44,237 nucleotides of DNA from Hyphomicrobium sp. 12-62-95 (lineage in GTDB: Bacteria; Pseudomonadota; Alphaproteobacteria; Rhizobiales; Hyphomicrobiaceae): NCBI GenBank assembly GCA_002279935.1, contig NCCZ01000020.1:1-44237 (forward strand), read 5' to 3'. Shown piece by piece: positions 37,119 to 44,237 of this stretch. Made by a program: the position numbers and the translations under genes. Position 1 is the stretch's first letter. Each line of letters begins with the position of its first letter. The notes under the pieces were generated by a model that was not told where the DNA came from, made no database searches, and worked only from the letters and a program-made list of their open reading frames with translations.

Positions 37119-37445
37119 TTATGTTCGACAGCATGGATCAATAGAAACCACCGTCGGAGTTGGCGGCCCGTCGCGTTTGCGCAAGAGACGTCGAAGCGAC
37201 GGGAATTGACCCGCTGCGGGCCGTAGCCGCCTGCCCGATATTCGGCCTGGCACACGGACGGCAGCCCGTGCGGCCAATGACCAGATCACCGGGCCTGACG
37301 CGCGCGCAGCGGTGCAGCAGGTGGACCCCCTTGCGGGACGGACTTTCCCCAGCCGAGCCGACACGCTGCCGTCGAAATGCGCCATCCGCAGCCGCTCGGG
37401 CGACACGCGGCACGGGAACGATCCGCGCAGCGCGGGGGGCCTCAC
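37119..37445 (-). CDS. uncertain gene overlapping the bactofilin stop
   Basis: A GTG at 37445 overlaps the bactofilin stop (GTGA), as in translationally coupled pairs. In several alphaproteobacteria a zinc-ribbon protein follows the bactofilin. Here the frame has only scattered Cys (FPCRVSPERLRMAHFDGS) and no intact CxxC pair, so it is either a decayed copy or a chance frame. Confidence 0.3.
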   Translation of the reverse strand: MRPPALRGSFPCRVSPERLRMAHFDGSVSARLGKVRPARGSTCCTAARASGPVIWSLAARAAVRVPGRISGRRLRPAAGQFPSLRRLLRKRDGPPTPTVVSIDPCCRT

Positions 37446-37960
37446 AGAGCTCCAGACGGCTCGACAATCTCAAGTTTCGGTCGCTCCACCTCGGCCTTCA
37501 CACGGGCGAGGTCGACAATCCCATCCTCATCCCAATTCGGCGTCACAGCGGCTGGGTTATCCGACCGCCGCGCCATGCCCTCGAAACGGGCTCCGGTATT
37601 GATGGTGAGGGTGTGATGGAAAATTTTTGCAACCGTGATCGAGCACGGCTGCAAACTGATGCTGGTACCCCGCAGCGTCCCGGTGACGCGACCGTGAATG
37701 CGAATGTCTTCTGCGCAGATGGTGCCCTGGACGACACCCTCGCTCCCGACAATCACCTCACGTGCGTGAATGTCCCCGTTGAAGTCACCGTCGATCTGAA
37801 CCGTCCCGTCTGTTATCATCGTCAAGCCGGTGCCGGAGAATTTGACATTTGGCCCGATCACGAGGCGCGGGCTGGCTAGTGCCTGATGGGTCGGCGACCG
37901 CTCAAAAGGGACAACCGGAGCTGCAGGTGGGGCATCGTGACGAGGGGGGCGTCCGAACAT
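37442..37960 (-). CDS. bactofilin
   Basis: Start at 37960 is chosen because the longer frame to 38047 adds an unrelated hydrophobic leader. The protein has a Pro-rich N-terminus and a right-handed beta-helix (DUF583) core: LVIGPNVKFSGTG, VQIDGDFNGDIHAREVIVGS, GVVQGTICAEDIRIHGRVTG and GARFEGMARR. Bactofilins polymerise into cytoskeletal filaments that position wall or stalk enzymes. The 172 residues are typical. A 70-base repeated element lies 58 bases upstream. Confidence 0.88.
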   Translation of the reverse strand: MFGRPPRHDAPPAAPVVPFERSPTHQALASPRLVIGPNVKFSGTGLTMITDGTVQIDGDFNGDIHAREVIVGSEGVVQGTICAEDIRIHGRVTGTLRGTSISLQPCSITVAKIFHHTLTINTGARFEGMARRSDNPAAVTPNWDEDGIVDLARVKAEVERPKLEIVEPSGAL

Positions 37961-38017
37961 AGCGGTTCTCTCAAATCTTGGTGGGAGGACAGACGCGGCA
38001 AGACAAAGCCACCATGC

Positions 38018-38087
38018 GACGATCACTCCCGAATCCTTAATGCGCATTTCAGAGCTCGCGCGTGGAAATGCGTAAGTGACAGCCCAG
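38018..38087. repeat. 70-base repeated element, copy B
   Basis: Partner of 36154-36223 in the same orientation, ending 127 bases upstream of the bactofilin start. It may hold a shared promoter or operator. GACGATCAC and GTGACAG are the invariant ends. Confidence 0.6.
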
Positions 38088-38690
38088 CCGTAATGTCTGG
38101 CGAAGCGAAACTCTGGACCTTGCCCTCCAGACCTCAGCCAAGAGCAGGTCCATGGCTAAGGAAATGACCATGGCGGTTTGGTCGACGGTCAGGGGCACGG
38201 CCGCGCAAGCTCTGGCGCGACGCGTCCAGGACCCAACGTGTTCGTGGCAGCGTCACCACCTGCGCCTATTGCGCGATGTCGAGCCGAACGGTCCCGAACG
38301 TCGTCACGGCCTCAATAGGCGCCAGCAGCGCGTGTCGTAAGAGGAAGCCAAAGCCCTGACACGCGGCCATGTTCATCCGCGTGGCCTCGAGACCAGGATG
38401 GGTCTGTTTGAGAGGGAGCGCAGACCCGCGATTGCATGGCTGGGGTCGAGAACCGTTGCACTGCCGCGAAGAGCCGGCACGGCTATCTTGACCGGTCAAG
38501 TTTTCCGATCGACCCGGCTGACGATCGTCCGGGAAGTGAGCGTGACCAAATCTGGACCAGCCGCTCCGCATCTCCGTTTCTGTTCCGCGCAGCCAACCGT
38601 GACCAGAGCAGAACGCTCATTCACCTTTGATCAATCCTTTGCAGTTATCCCAGTTTTGAGACGTCCACTCAGAACCGGTGTTCAAAACCC
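38088..38690. other. 600-base stretch without a convincing gene
   Basis: Frames are short. A minus-strand fragment near 38270-38380 (LLRHALLAPIEAVTTFGTVR) looks like the end of a protein but has no start. The barrel-protein promoter should lie in the last 100 bases, which are richer in AT. Confidence 0.35.
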
Positions 38691-39446
38691 ATGAAAAAGG
38701 CACTTCTTTCTCTCCTGATCGCGATCCTTCCGTTCCAAGCAACCGCAGCAGACCTTGGCCCTTCTCTGAAGGATGAGGTCATCCACGACGTTCCCGCTTC
38801 GCGATGGTCCGGATGCTATCTGGGGGCCAACATTGGTGCCGGCTGGCAGCATGCCGCCACGACGTACGTCGATCACGAGCATGGGCCGTCCGACAATGGC
38901 TCACACACCGGCTCTGGCGCCGTCGGTGGCGGTCAGATCGGCTGTGATCTGCAGCGAGGCCGGTTTGTGATCGGCGTGCAAGGCATGTTCAACGCCGCCG
39001 GCATAGACGGCAGCAATACCGTTCCTGACTTTCCGGAAAATACGGTGACCTCCGATGCGAACTGGTTCGCTAGCGTCACGGGCCGCCTCGGCGTCACGCT
39101 CCGGCCCGACACCCTCCTCTATGCGAAAGGCGGCGTGGCTTGGACCGACAACGACTTTTCAGACGTCTGCTACGCAGGTGGCACCCAGTGCGATACTGAT
39201 AACAACGGCAACTTCGCAGCCTTCGGCAGCAACACGGCGACCGGCTGGATCGTCGGCGGCGGCATCGAACACGCCTGGACCGACTCCTGGTCGATGTTTA
39301 TCGAATACAATTACGTGAACTTCGGCAATGACCGCACAACCCTGACAGACACGTTAGCCGGCTTCGACGATGAACCCACGTGGCAGAGCTCCCACGATCT
39401 CGAGCAGCACCTGCTCCTGGTCGGGCTGAACTACAAGTTCCGGTGA
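38691..39446 (+). CDS. outer-membrane beta-barrel protein of the Omp25/Omp31 type
   Basis: The protein starts with a signal peptide (MKKALLSLLIAILPFQATAA) and has alternating barrel strands: WSGCYLGANIGAGWQHA, SGAVGGGQIGCDLQRGRFVI, SVTGRLGVTLRPDTLLYAKG, GWIVGGGIEHAWTDSWSMFI and EYNYVNFGND, ending in LLLVGLNYKFR. Such eight-stranded proteins are abundant surface antigens of Hyphomicrobiales. The C-terminal Phe-Arg is slightly unusual, as a terminal Phe is common. A strong terminator follows. Confidence 0.92.
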   Translation: MKKALLSLLIAILPFQATAADLGPSLKDEVIHDVPASRWSGCYLGANIGAGWQHAATTYVDHEHGPSDNGSHTGSGAVGGGQIGCDLQRGRFVIGVQGMFNAAGIDGSNTVPDFPENTVTSDANWFASVTGRLGVTLRPDTLLYAKGGVAWTDNDFSDVCYAGGTQCDTDNNGNFAAFGSNTATGWIVGGGIEHAWTDSWSMFIEYNYVNFGNDRTTLTDTLAGFDDEPTWQSSHDLEQHLLLVGLNYKFR

Positions 39447-39466
39447 CGGCCAACTTGGGATTTAAG

Positions 39467-39502
39467 AAAAGGGGCTCGGTTTCAGGACCGGGCCCTTTTT
39501 TA
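39467..39502 (+). terminator. rho-independent terminator of the barrel-protein gene
   Basis: AAAGGGGCTCGGT pairs with ACCGGGCCCTTT (with G-T pairs) over a short loop and is followed by a T run, about 25 bases after the stop. Confidence 0.85.
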
Positions 39503-39718
39503 TATGGTTTCGCCGAAAAGAGCCGCTCCGCCTCCCCATGCCACCGCGAAAGTCCAGTCCCATCCAACGCCTCCGACACCGTCAGGGCGGGCTTGGGAGA
39601 ATGTTCGCAACATCCACCATGGCGGAGGTTCCCCGCCCAGTCGCGACCATTTTCGATAAAGTCCCCCGACCACATCGGAGATAGACGCGCAGTCTGCGGT
39701 GTCCAATTCGTCAGTCAT
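39500..39718 (-). CDS. uncertain hypothetical protein (72 aa)
   Basis: The frame begins MTDELDTADCASISDVVGGL and continues through WSRLGGEPPPWWMLRTFSQA to a Gly-rich end. The start has GGGTTTGGG upstream but no clean binding site. The composition is plausible but Gly/Trp-rich, and I cannot exclude chance. The DNA from 39719 to 40114 shows no further gene. Confidence 0.3.
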   Translation of the reverse strand: MTDELDTADCASISDVVGGLYRKWSRLGGEPPPWWMLRTFSQARPDGVGGVGWDWTFAVAWGGGAALFGETI

Positions 39719-40114
39719 CCCAAACCCGCGACCAACCCGAATCGCTCCTGCCTCACGACCTCTGCCACGAGAAGTGGCGTTCCCATGAAGGTGATCATCC
39801 TCTGGGACGTCTGTGCCCCTCGGCGACCGCGGGGCCACATCGGCAATGGTCTGTCCCCGTCGATCATCGGTTGGCGGGGCCTGTGGCGGACGACGCGTTT
39901 CGATGAGTTAAACTCGGCCCGGTCGCCGGGCTCTCGCGTTCCGGGAGTGGCATCATCCATTGAACGGTCTGGATGGCGGTGATGCGCTTTGCAGTGTTCC
40001 CACGACGCGCCGGACGGGTAGCAACACCATAAATGTCGGCCGGAATCGCTCCGGCCCCAGCCGTCATATCGCGGGACTGCAAAGACAGGATACCGGGGAG
40101 ACTGGGTGCTTGGC

Positions 40115-40206
40115 TTAATTCCGATTGGGCCCGCTCACTGACTGCGCCGTCACGTCCGGCAGGCGGGTCGTTATCGTTATCGTTATCGTCTGGCAGGGTT
40201 CTTCAT
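40115..40206 (-). pseudogene. degraded RiPP-like precursor, copy 6
   Basis: The ATG at 40206 opens only seven codons. Restoring one base after the second codon gives a 30-residue peptide aligned with the other precursors: MKKP, a (ATAACG) hexamer repeat coding TITITIT, TTRLPDVTA, then QSVSGPNRN, ending at 40115. AAGCCAAGCACCC follows the stop, as after the intact copies. The one-base loss and the hexamer expansion mark it as broken. Confidence 0.7.
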
Positions 40207-40424
40207 GAGTTCGATGCTGTTGCGACCCCGGACGAGTGTCCGCTGCCCCGTCGCCGTAGAACACATGAACCCGAGCCCGGCCGATGTTGGACCAATCCCG
40301 TCTTCGTCGGGGTATCGGGCGGAGTGCGAGGCCAGCCACCGCAGCTGCGGTCGTGTCGCCGGCAGCTCAAAAGAGGCGGACTGATCGACGAACTTCCAGG
40401 GTGGTTCGAGGTGCAGGTCCGCCC

Positions 40425-40769
40425 CTACCCCGTGATGCGCGACCGTGCGCGCCCTTCTCTCATGGCCGCAATCCATTTGGCGCGATAAGCTGGATCGCTT
40501 TTGACGCGAGCATGGTGACCCTCCAAATTCCGGCGCCCGTTCTCGCGTCTGAGGTCGTTATAGCGCTGCCCGACCCTCAAACCGGCACGCCGGCAAACGC
40601 CGCACACGACATTGCGCGTGACATTGAACTTTGCCGCGGCTTGATCGAAGGTGCCGCCATTCGCAACGAAGGCGAGGATCTTATCATTGCGGGTCAAATC
40701 GGCCGCCCCCAAAAAGCCACGGCGTCGGTTCTGGGCACCATTGAGCGTCCAGTCTGCCGTTAGCCCCAT
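40425..40769 (-). CDS. GcrA-like helix-turn-helix protein (114 aa)
   Basis: Start at 40769 (MGLTADWTLNGAQNRRRG) is chosen over the frame to 40811, which would overlap the terminator of precursor copy 5. The helix-turn-helix reads TFDQAAAKFNVTRNVVCGVC and RRAGLRVG, similar in layout to GcrA cell-cycle regulators. A basic C-terminal helix follows (LEGHHARVKSDPAYRAKWIA). It lies between the two precursor copies of this locus and could regulate them, which is inference. Confidence 0.55.
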   Translation of the reverse strand: MGLTADWTLNGAQNRRRGFLGAADLTRNDKILAFVANGGTFDQAAAKFNVTRNVVCGVCRRAGLRVGQRYNDLRRENGRRNLEGHHARVKSDPAYRAKWIAAMREGRARSRITG

Positions 40770-40792
40770 GACGCACGCGCCGGAAATCCTGG

Positions 40793-40830
40793 AAATAACC
40801 CGCCCCCACACTGTTACCGTCGGAGGCGGG
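40793..40830 (-). terminator. terminator after precursor copy 5
   Basis: On the minus strand CCCGCCTCC pairs with GGGGGCGGG (one G-T pair) across 14 bases and is followed by TTATTT. The stem begins nine bases after the stop, right after GAGCCAAGCA. Confidence 0.75.
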
Positions 40831-40838
40831 TGCTTGGC

Positions 40839-40943
40839 TCAAAGAGGATTGGGAATGTTTGGCCCGCTCACAGCTGGCGCGGCTGTGACGTCTGACAGAA
40901 CGTCGCGGGTCGTGATCGTTGGCGCCTCGTAGGGTTTCTTCAT
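40839..40943 (-). CDS. RiPP-like precursor peptide, copy 5 (34 aa)
   Basis: The peptide begins MKKPYEAPTITTRD, reaches DVTA at residues 18-21 and ends APAVSGPNIPNPL. GAGGAG lies eight bases before the ATG, the best binding site of all copies. Leader positions Tyr5, Pro8, Ile10 and Thr20 are kept. The core has no acidic residue, unlike copies 1-4. It lies on the same strand as, and about 260 bases downstream of, the acyl-ligase/GNAT/ACP operon, with the B1/B2-like genes divergent beyond that operon. Confidence 0.85.
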   Translation of the reverse strand: MKKPYEAPTITTRDVLSDVTAAPAVSGPNIPNPL

Positions 40944-41201
40944 TCAGAAGCTCCTCTGTTCAATTTCTCTCCCCAAAAAGAGCATCGTTTGCGTCGCGAC
41001 AAGCGTAGAAACCCGGATCCCGCCAGTCGACGACAGTTGCCCGGCACCGCAAAGACACATCTCGACAGGGCGTCCGGAGCACCCTCCATCCCCGGCTCAT
41101 TGGCGAGCCTGCCACGCGCGTCTGTGATGGGCCACGCGTGATGGCATGCAAGCAGCACCGATCACCGCGTGCAACGAATTGTCCGTGGCTTTATCTCGAT
41201 C

Positions 41202-41423
41202 TCAGCGGCTCATTAAAGCGGCAACGTCTCTGACGGATCGCAATCCGACAATCTCGTCCGGCGCCAACCGGCGTTGGGTCACTTTCTCCACCCTGGCGAT
41301 GATCTCGAAATGACGCAGACTATCCCACCCTGGGATTGTCTCGATGGTTCCATCTGCGGGTACACAGTCGAGCGGTAGCCTCAGGCAGTCGGCCACTAAG
41401 GCCCGTGCGTCCACGTCACTCAT
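41202..41423 (-). CDS. acyl carrier protein
   Basis: The 73-residue protein has the phosphopantetheine site GWDSLRHFEI with Ser as attachment point, preceded by helix I and followed by a typical ACP helix (RLAPDEIVGLRSVRDVAALM). ATG overlaps the GNAT stop (ATGA), so the two are coupled. It probably carries an acyl or aminoacyl group loaded by the ligase. The 258 bases between it and precursor copy 5 have only weak frames. Confidence 0.9.
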   Translation of the reverse strand: MSDVDARALVADCLRLPLDCVPADGTIETIPGWDSLRHFEIIARVEKVTQRRLAPDEIVGLRSVRDVAALMSR

Positions 41424-41998
41424 CGGGTTCGTCCCTGCTGCTCTTGCCATTCGGACTTCAGCAGCCCGAAGACCACGAGATCATTCCGATCCTCATCATC
41501 GATCGATCGCACATGCTGCCGCAACAGCCCCTCCTGTACGAAGCCCAGACGGTTGTAGTTGAACACGGCCGGAAAATTTCGCACATTCGGCATTCCCCAG
41601 ACCTTCGGACAGCCGACATCCTCGAACAAAAACTGTAGCAGCCGTTGACGCGTCTCCAACACGGCGCCCTGCCCCCACCAGTCTTTGTCACCAATCATCA
41701 CCGCCCAACTGCCAATACCGTTTCGGTCGATAGTGATCGTCTCGAACCCGATCAGCATCTGCGTCGTCTTCGGGAAAATACCGAGCAAAAACTTGCGGCG
41801 GTTGTTGGCATGCACCATCGTCTTCCGCCAACTCCAGACGGACCATCCCCCTGTCCGATGATTGAATGGGCTCATGATCTGAGGATCCTCAGTCCATGGC
41901 AGCGTCTGATAGGCAAGCCAGAGCGGCGAGACACTGCGAAGAATGAACCGCTCGGTCTCCAAATAAACCGGCTTCCCCGGCTCCCACCGCATCGTCAT
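41420..41998 (-). CDS. GNAT-family N-acyltransferase
   Basis: The 192-residue protein begins VYLETERFILRSVSPLWLAY, a GNAT strand 1 typical of RimJ/RimL relatives. It continues through LIGFETITIDRNGIGSWAVM, IGDKDWWGQGAVLETRQRLL (acyl-donor-binding turn, with WGQGA in place of the usual GxGxG/A) and NVRNFPAVFNYNRLGFVQEG. It overlaps both neighbours by four bases. Position between a ligase and an ACP suggests it takes an acyl group from ACP and gives it to an amine; the substrate is unknown. Confidence 0.88.
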   Translation of the reverse strand: MTMRWEPGKPVYLETERFILRSVSPLWLAYQTLPWTEDPQIMSPFNHRTGGWSVWSWRKTMVHANNRRKFLLGIFPKTTQMLIGFETITIDRNGIGSWAVMIGDKDWWGQGAVLETRQRLLQFLFEDVGCPKVWGMPNVRNFPAVFNYNRLGFVQEGLLRQHVRSIDDEDRNDLVVFGLLKSEWQEQQGRTR

Positions 41999-43434
41999 TT
42001 GACCGCCTCAAGTGCCGCTCGCTTGACAACGTCACGGTTGAGCTTGCCGCGATCGTTGCGTGGAAGCCCCTTGAGGATGAAGATCCGAGATGGAACAGCC
42101 TCAGACCGGATCCTGCCGGTGCACCACCCAATGAGATCACTTTCAGATATGTTCTGCTCTGGTGCCAACACCACGGCCGCACCGACGATCTCGCCCGCAA
42201 TGGCATCCTCGATGGGAAAGGCACACGCTTCGACAACATCCGGGTGACGCTCAAGAAGCAGGTCAACCTCTTCTGCGGGGACCTTGAGGCCGCCCCGATT
42301 GATTTCGTTTTGACGGCGGCCCTCCAGCCGCAGATTGCCCGACGCATCGATCTCGCCATGATCGCCGGTGATGAACCAAGGTCCTGCAAACGCGCTGGCG
42401 TTCAGGTCTTCCCTCTCGAAATAGCCGATCATGCGCGATGGGGTTGAAGCCAGAATGGGTCCGCGTCCGGTTCCCTCAACGACGTTGCCCGGCGACAGGA
42501 TGGCATAGGTCCCGCCCCATGGTCGCCCAACGAGACCGTCCACGGCCGCGCCATCTTCGAGGCTATGTCCTCCGATCCAGTTCGCAGTCTCGGTGATCCC
42601 GTACATGTTGAGGACGCGGCGAATGCCGGCCCATTCCGCCACTTGGTCCCAGAGGTCGGCAGCGAGCGGCGCCGAGCCGATATGGATGCGCCGAAGCGTC
42701 CCCCGTGATGGTCGTGGGGAGAGTCTCAGGGCCACCCGCCAAACAGATGGAACGGAGCTCATAAAGGTGATGCCCAACTCATCAAGTGTTGAACCCAGCC
42801 GAGACAGCCCCGCCACCCCAGGTTCAGGCCAGAGGGCAAGCCTCGCCCCGGCGCTGAGCGGTGTGAGAGAGTTGCCGATAAGCCCATGCCCAAAGTGCAT
42901 GGGCAGAATGCTGAGCGTCTGCGATAGGTCCTCTGCTTCAATGTACGCGCGATTGAGCGCGAGCCGGGCCATCAGACTGCGCAGCGAATGCACCACGCCC
43001 TTCGGTGCGCTGGTCGTGCCGGAGGTCAACAGGATCAGAGCAGCCCCGTCAAGCGGCAGACGAGCGGCCGGCAGGCAGGGCTCCCGCCGCGATTCTTCAA
43101 TGACAGCGCTCTTTAAATGGATCGCATGTGCGCATCCCTCCTCGCCCGCCCACGCGCGGGCCCGGGTCGTTGCAGCCACATTGGTCCGCTCATCTGGAGT
43201 CAGCCCCGGAGAAACCATCACCACCGTGACGCCTATTTGCCAGGCGCTGAACAGATCGATTAAAGAGGCAGCAGGAGACCTGGGCGCGATAACGATGCGA
43301 TCGCCAAGGTCCAATCCGGCTGAGCGCATCTCCTCTGCCCTTGCAGCAATCGAGGACATGAGGCTCGGTCGGTCGTATGTGCGTCCGTCGTTCACGTCGA
43401 CGATGGATGCGGAGGGAGCTATGAACTCAAGCAT
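41995..43434 (-). CDS. acyl-AMP/acyl-CoA ligase (ANL family)
   Basis: Start at 43434 is chosen for AGGA seven bases upstream; a longer frame to 43512 runs into the divergent gene. The P-loop is LLTSGTTSAPKGVVHS (residues 135-150). MYGITETANW, FITGDHGEIDASGNL, NEINRGGLKVPAEEV and PRNDRGKLNRDVV supply the remaining ANL motifs, including the catalytic Lys. It probably activates an acid and loads the ACP. First gene of the operon. Confidence 0.92.
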   Translation of the reverse strand: MLEFIAPSASIVDVNDGRTYDRPSLMSSIAARAEEMRSAGLDLGDRIVIAPRSPAASLIDLFSAWQIGVTVVMVSPGLTPDERTNVAATTRARAWAGEEGCAHAIHLKSAVIEESRREPCLPAARLPLDGAALILLTSGTTSAPKGVVHSLRSLMARLALNRAYIEAEDLSQTLSILPMHFGHGLIGNSLTPLSAGARLALWPEPGVAGLSRLGSTLDELGITFMSSVPSVWRVALRLSPRPSRGTLRRIHIGSAPLAADLWDQVAEWAGIRRVLNMYGITETANWIGGHSLEDGAAVDGLVGRPWGGTYAILSPGNVVEGTGRGPILASTPSRMIGYFEREDLNASAFAGPWFITGDHGEIDASGNLRLEGRRQNEINRGGLKVPAEEVDLLLERHPDVVEACAFPIEDAIAGEIVGAAVVLAPEQNISESDLIGWCTGRIRSEAVPSRIFILKGLPRNDRGKLNRDVVKRAALEAVK

Positions 43435-43470
43435 GGAATGATCCTGAAGAACCTGACCCGTCATTCCATG
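43432..43470. promoter_or_regulatory. perfect 10-bp inverted repeat in the divergent control region
   Basis: CATGGAATGA (43432-43441) and TCATTCCATG (43461-43470) flank 19 bases. The left arm covers the ligase start codon and the repeat spans its ribosome binding site. A dimeric repressor or translational hairpin would affect the ligase operon and perhaps the divergent B1/B2 genes. Confidence 0.6.
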
Positions 43471-43514
43471 ATGACATGACCAGATTCTGGAATTGAAAGC
43501 GGAGCGTGTCACCG

Positions 43515-43790
43515 ATGATCGACAACACTCGCGTATTTAAGCTGGCGGCCACGACGGCTGTCCAGCAACTTGGCGACGGCGAGGGAGCCGTCATTCTCGA
43601 ACTTGAGACCGGCCAATTGCACACATGCAACGATACCACCGCCGCATTCCTGACCCAGGTCGATGGAACCCGGACATTTGCATCGCTTGTCGATACCTTG
43701 GAAGACATGTTCGAGGTGGATCGTGAGCAGCTGCGAGCCGATCTGTCGCATTTGGCCGAGAACCTGTATACCAAGGGACTGATTGAGTAA
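43515..43790 (+). CDS. PqqD-like RiPP recognition element (lasso B1-type)
   Basis: Start at 43515 is chosen for GGAG ten bases upstream. The 91-residue protein has the PqqD fold: a strand pair with GAVILELETGQLHTCNDTTA, then AAFLTQVDGTRTFASLVDTL and helices to NLYTKGLIE. Such domains bind the leader of RiPP precursors; lasso B1 proteins recognise the conserved Tyr/Pro motif. The downstream B2-like gene follows 16 bases later. The two are divergent from the ligase operon, with about 80 bases between starts. Confidence 0.9.
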   Translation: MIDNTRVFKLAATTAVQQLGDGEGAVILELETGQLHTCNDTTAAFLTQVDGTRTFASLVDTLEDMFEVDREQLRADLSHLAENLYTKGLIE

Positions 43791-43806
43791 GACGTTGGGT
43801 TCGCTG

Positions 43807-44145
43807 ATGTCCGACCGCGCAGCCTATGAGATCGATAAGCGGCAGGCGCCGTTCAAGCTTCTCAGGCTGAAGCTCGCAGCGCGCGCGTGGGCGCTACGGA
43901 TCCCGGTCATCGCGCGTGAGCCGAACATCGGCCGGTTGATCGAGAGGACCAAGCCGACTCAAGACACCCCCTATGCGGGTCTTGCGATCGCGACCGTCGT
44001 CCGGTGCTGCAGGAAGGCCGTGCGGCGGCCCATTCTCATGGCCGATCGGCCGTGTCTGCGGGAGGGTCTCCTCTTGCAGCGATTCCTCACAATGGCCGGG
44101 TTTGAGCCCAGCCTCCATTTCGGAGTAGATAAAGAAAGTCACTAG
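43807..44145 (+). CDS. lasso-type B2 leader peptidase, 3' end truncated
   Basis: ATG at 43807 (a TTG at 43783 is also possible). The protein matches the transglutaminase-like B2/McjB C-terminal family: LLRLKLAARAWALRIPVIAR, then ADRPCLREGLLLQRFLTMAG with the catalytic Cys83, and SLHFGVDKES. In the family the next part contains the AHAW motif with the catalytic His and Asp; here the frame stops at 44145. TGTCCGG, an IS-like end, starts at the next base, inside a CTAG site. 112 residues instead of about 145; the product is probably inactive unless the rest is rescued. Confidence 0.8.
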   Translation: MSDRAAYEIDKRQAPFKLLRLKLAARAWALRIPVIAREPNIGRLIERTKPTQDTPYAGLAIATVVRCCRKAVRRPILMADRPCLREGLLLQRFLTMAGFEPSLHFGVDKESH

Positions 44146-44237
44146 TGTCCGGTACATTTTAGAGTTGACCGATTTAGGCACATGATTTTTCCGTATTTTT
44201 TGACGGAGAGACGTGGTGTCGATTTGAACGTGTTGGC
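44146..44237 (+). mobile_element. left end of a probable insertion sequence
   Basis: From 44146 the sequence changes to an AT-richer one beginning TGTCCGGTACATTTTAG, directly after CTAG. IS481-type elements have TGT ends and some, such as IS481 itself, insert at CTAG. A frame from an ATG at 44182 runs off the window. The family is a guess from these two marks. Confidence 0.5.

Noticed and set aside
40183..40476. 97-codon frame that would fuse to the start of precursor copy 6
   Set aside because: It overlaps the GcrA-like gene end and reads the precursor in its broken frame; composition is not convincing.
40960..41158. short minus-strand frames between the ACP gene and precursor copy 5
   Set aside because: One contains protein-like residues (VVDWRDPGFYACRDAND), but starts are poor and no family is recognised, so it is only possible decayed sequence.

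Overview
The window is GC-rich chromosomal DNA from an alphaproteobacterium, most likely Hyphomicrobiales. This rests on gene types rather than a database match: an alphaproteobacterial porin, an Omp25/31-type barrel, PopZ-like, bactofilin, FixJ-type and GcrA-like proteins.

Region 1 (1 to about 10180) is an integrated mobile island. A leftward operon encodes an AlpA-like HTH protein, a TOPRIM protein, a winged-helix initiator-like protein with origin-like repeats inside its gene, and small proteins. A tyrosine recombinase lies at the right end. The island stops inside a porin gene that has lost its 5' end. Within the island (4691-5306) are four tandem 31-35 codon genes with a nearly invariant first 21 residues and diverging ends, which look like precursors of a ribosomally made, modified peptide (RiPP).

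Region 2 (11.8-17.9 kb) holds small or hypothetical cytoplasmic and envelope genes: a membrane-anchored coiled coil, a PopZ-like protein, a FixJ-type regulator, a NYN/LabA protein and a MarR regulator. Region 3 (18-34 kb) is an exopolysaccharide locus: TupA-like ATP-grasp protein, polyprenyl glycosylphosphotransferase, GDP-mannose synthesis enzyme, UDP-glucose dehydrogenase, DUF218 protein, tyrosine autokinase with a Tyr-rich tail, J-domain protein, NAD-dependent epimerase and PHP-type tyrosine phosphatase. Several members are broken (two glycosyltransferases, both epimerase copies). Short tandem repeats sit at or in several genes, suggesting switching or decay. Region 4 (34-39.5 kb) has a VanZ-like protein, a bactofilin, an outer-membrane barrel and long stretches with no convincing genes.

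Region 5 (40-44.2 kb) is the most interesting part. A fifth precursor copy and a degraded sixth lie on the minus strand beside a GcrA-like HTH gene. Upstream is a translationally coupled acyl-AMP ligase, GNAT and acyl carrier protein operon. Divergent from it are a PqqD-like leader-binding protein (B1) and a lasso-type B2 leader peptidase cut short by what looks like an insertion sequence in a CTAG site. Leader residues Tyr5, Pro8, Ile10 and Thr20 match the spacing of the lasso-peptide leader signature. The cores are very short, however, and three of five intact copies carry Asp at core position 9. This suggests a lasso-related RiPP system with an unusual short product, a possible acylation module and precursors scattered between a mobile island and the chromosome. 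No cyclase is visible in the window.
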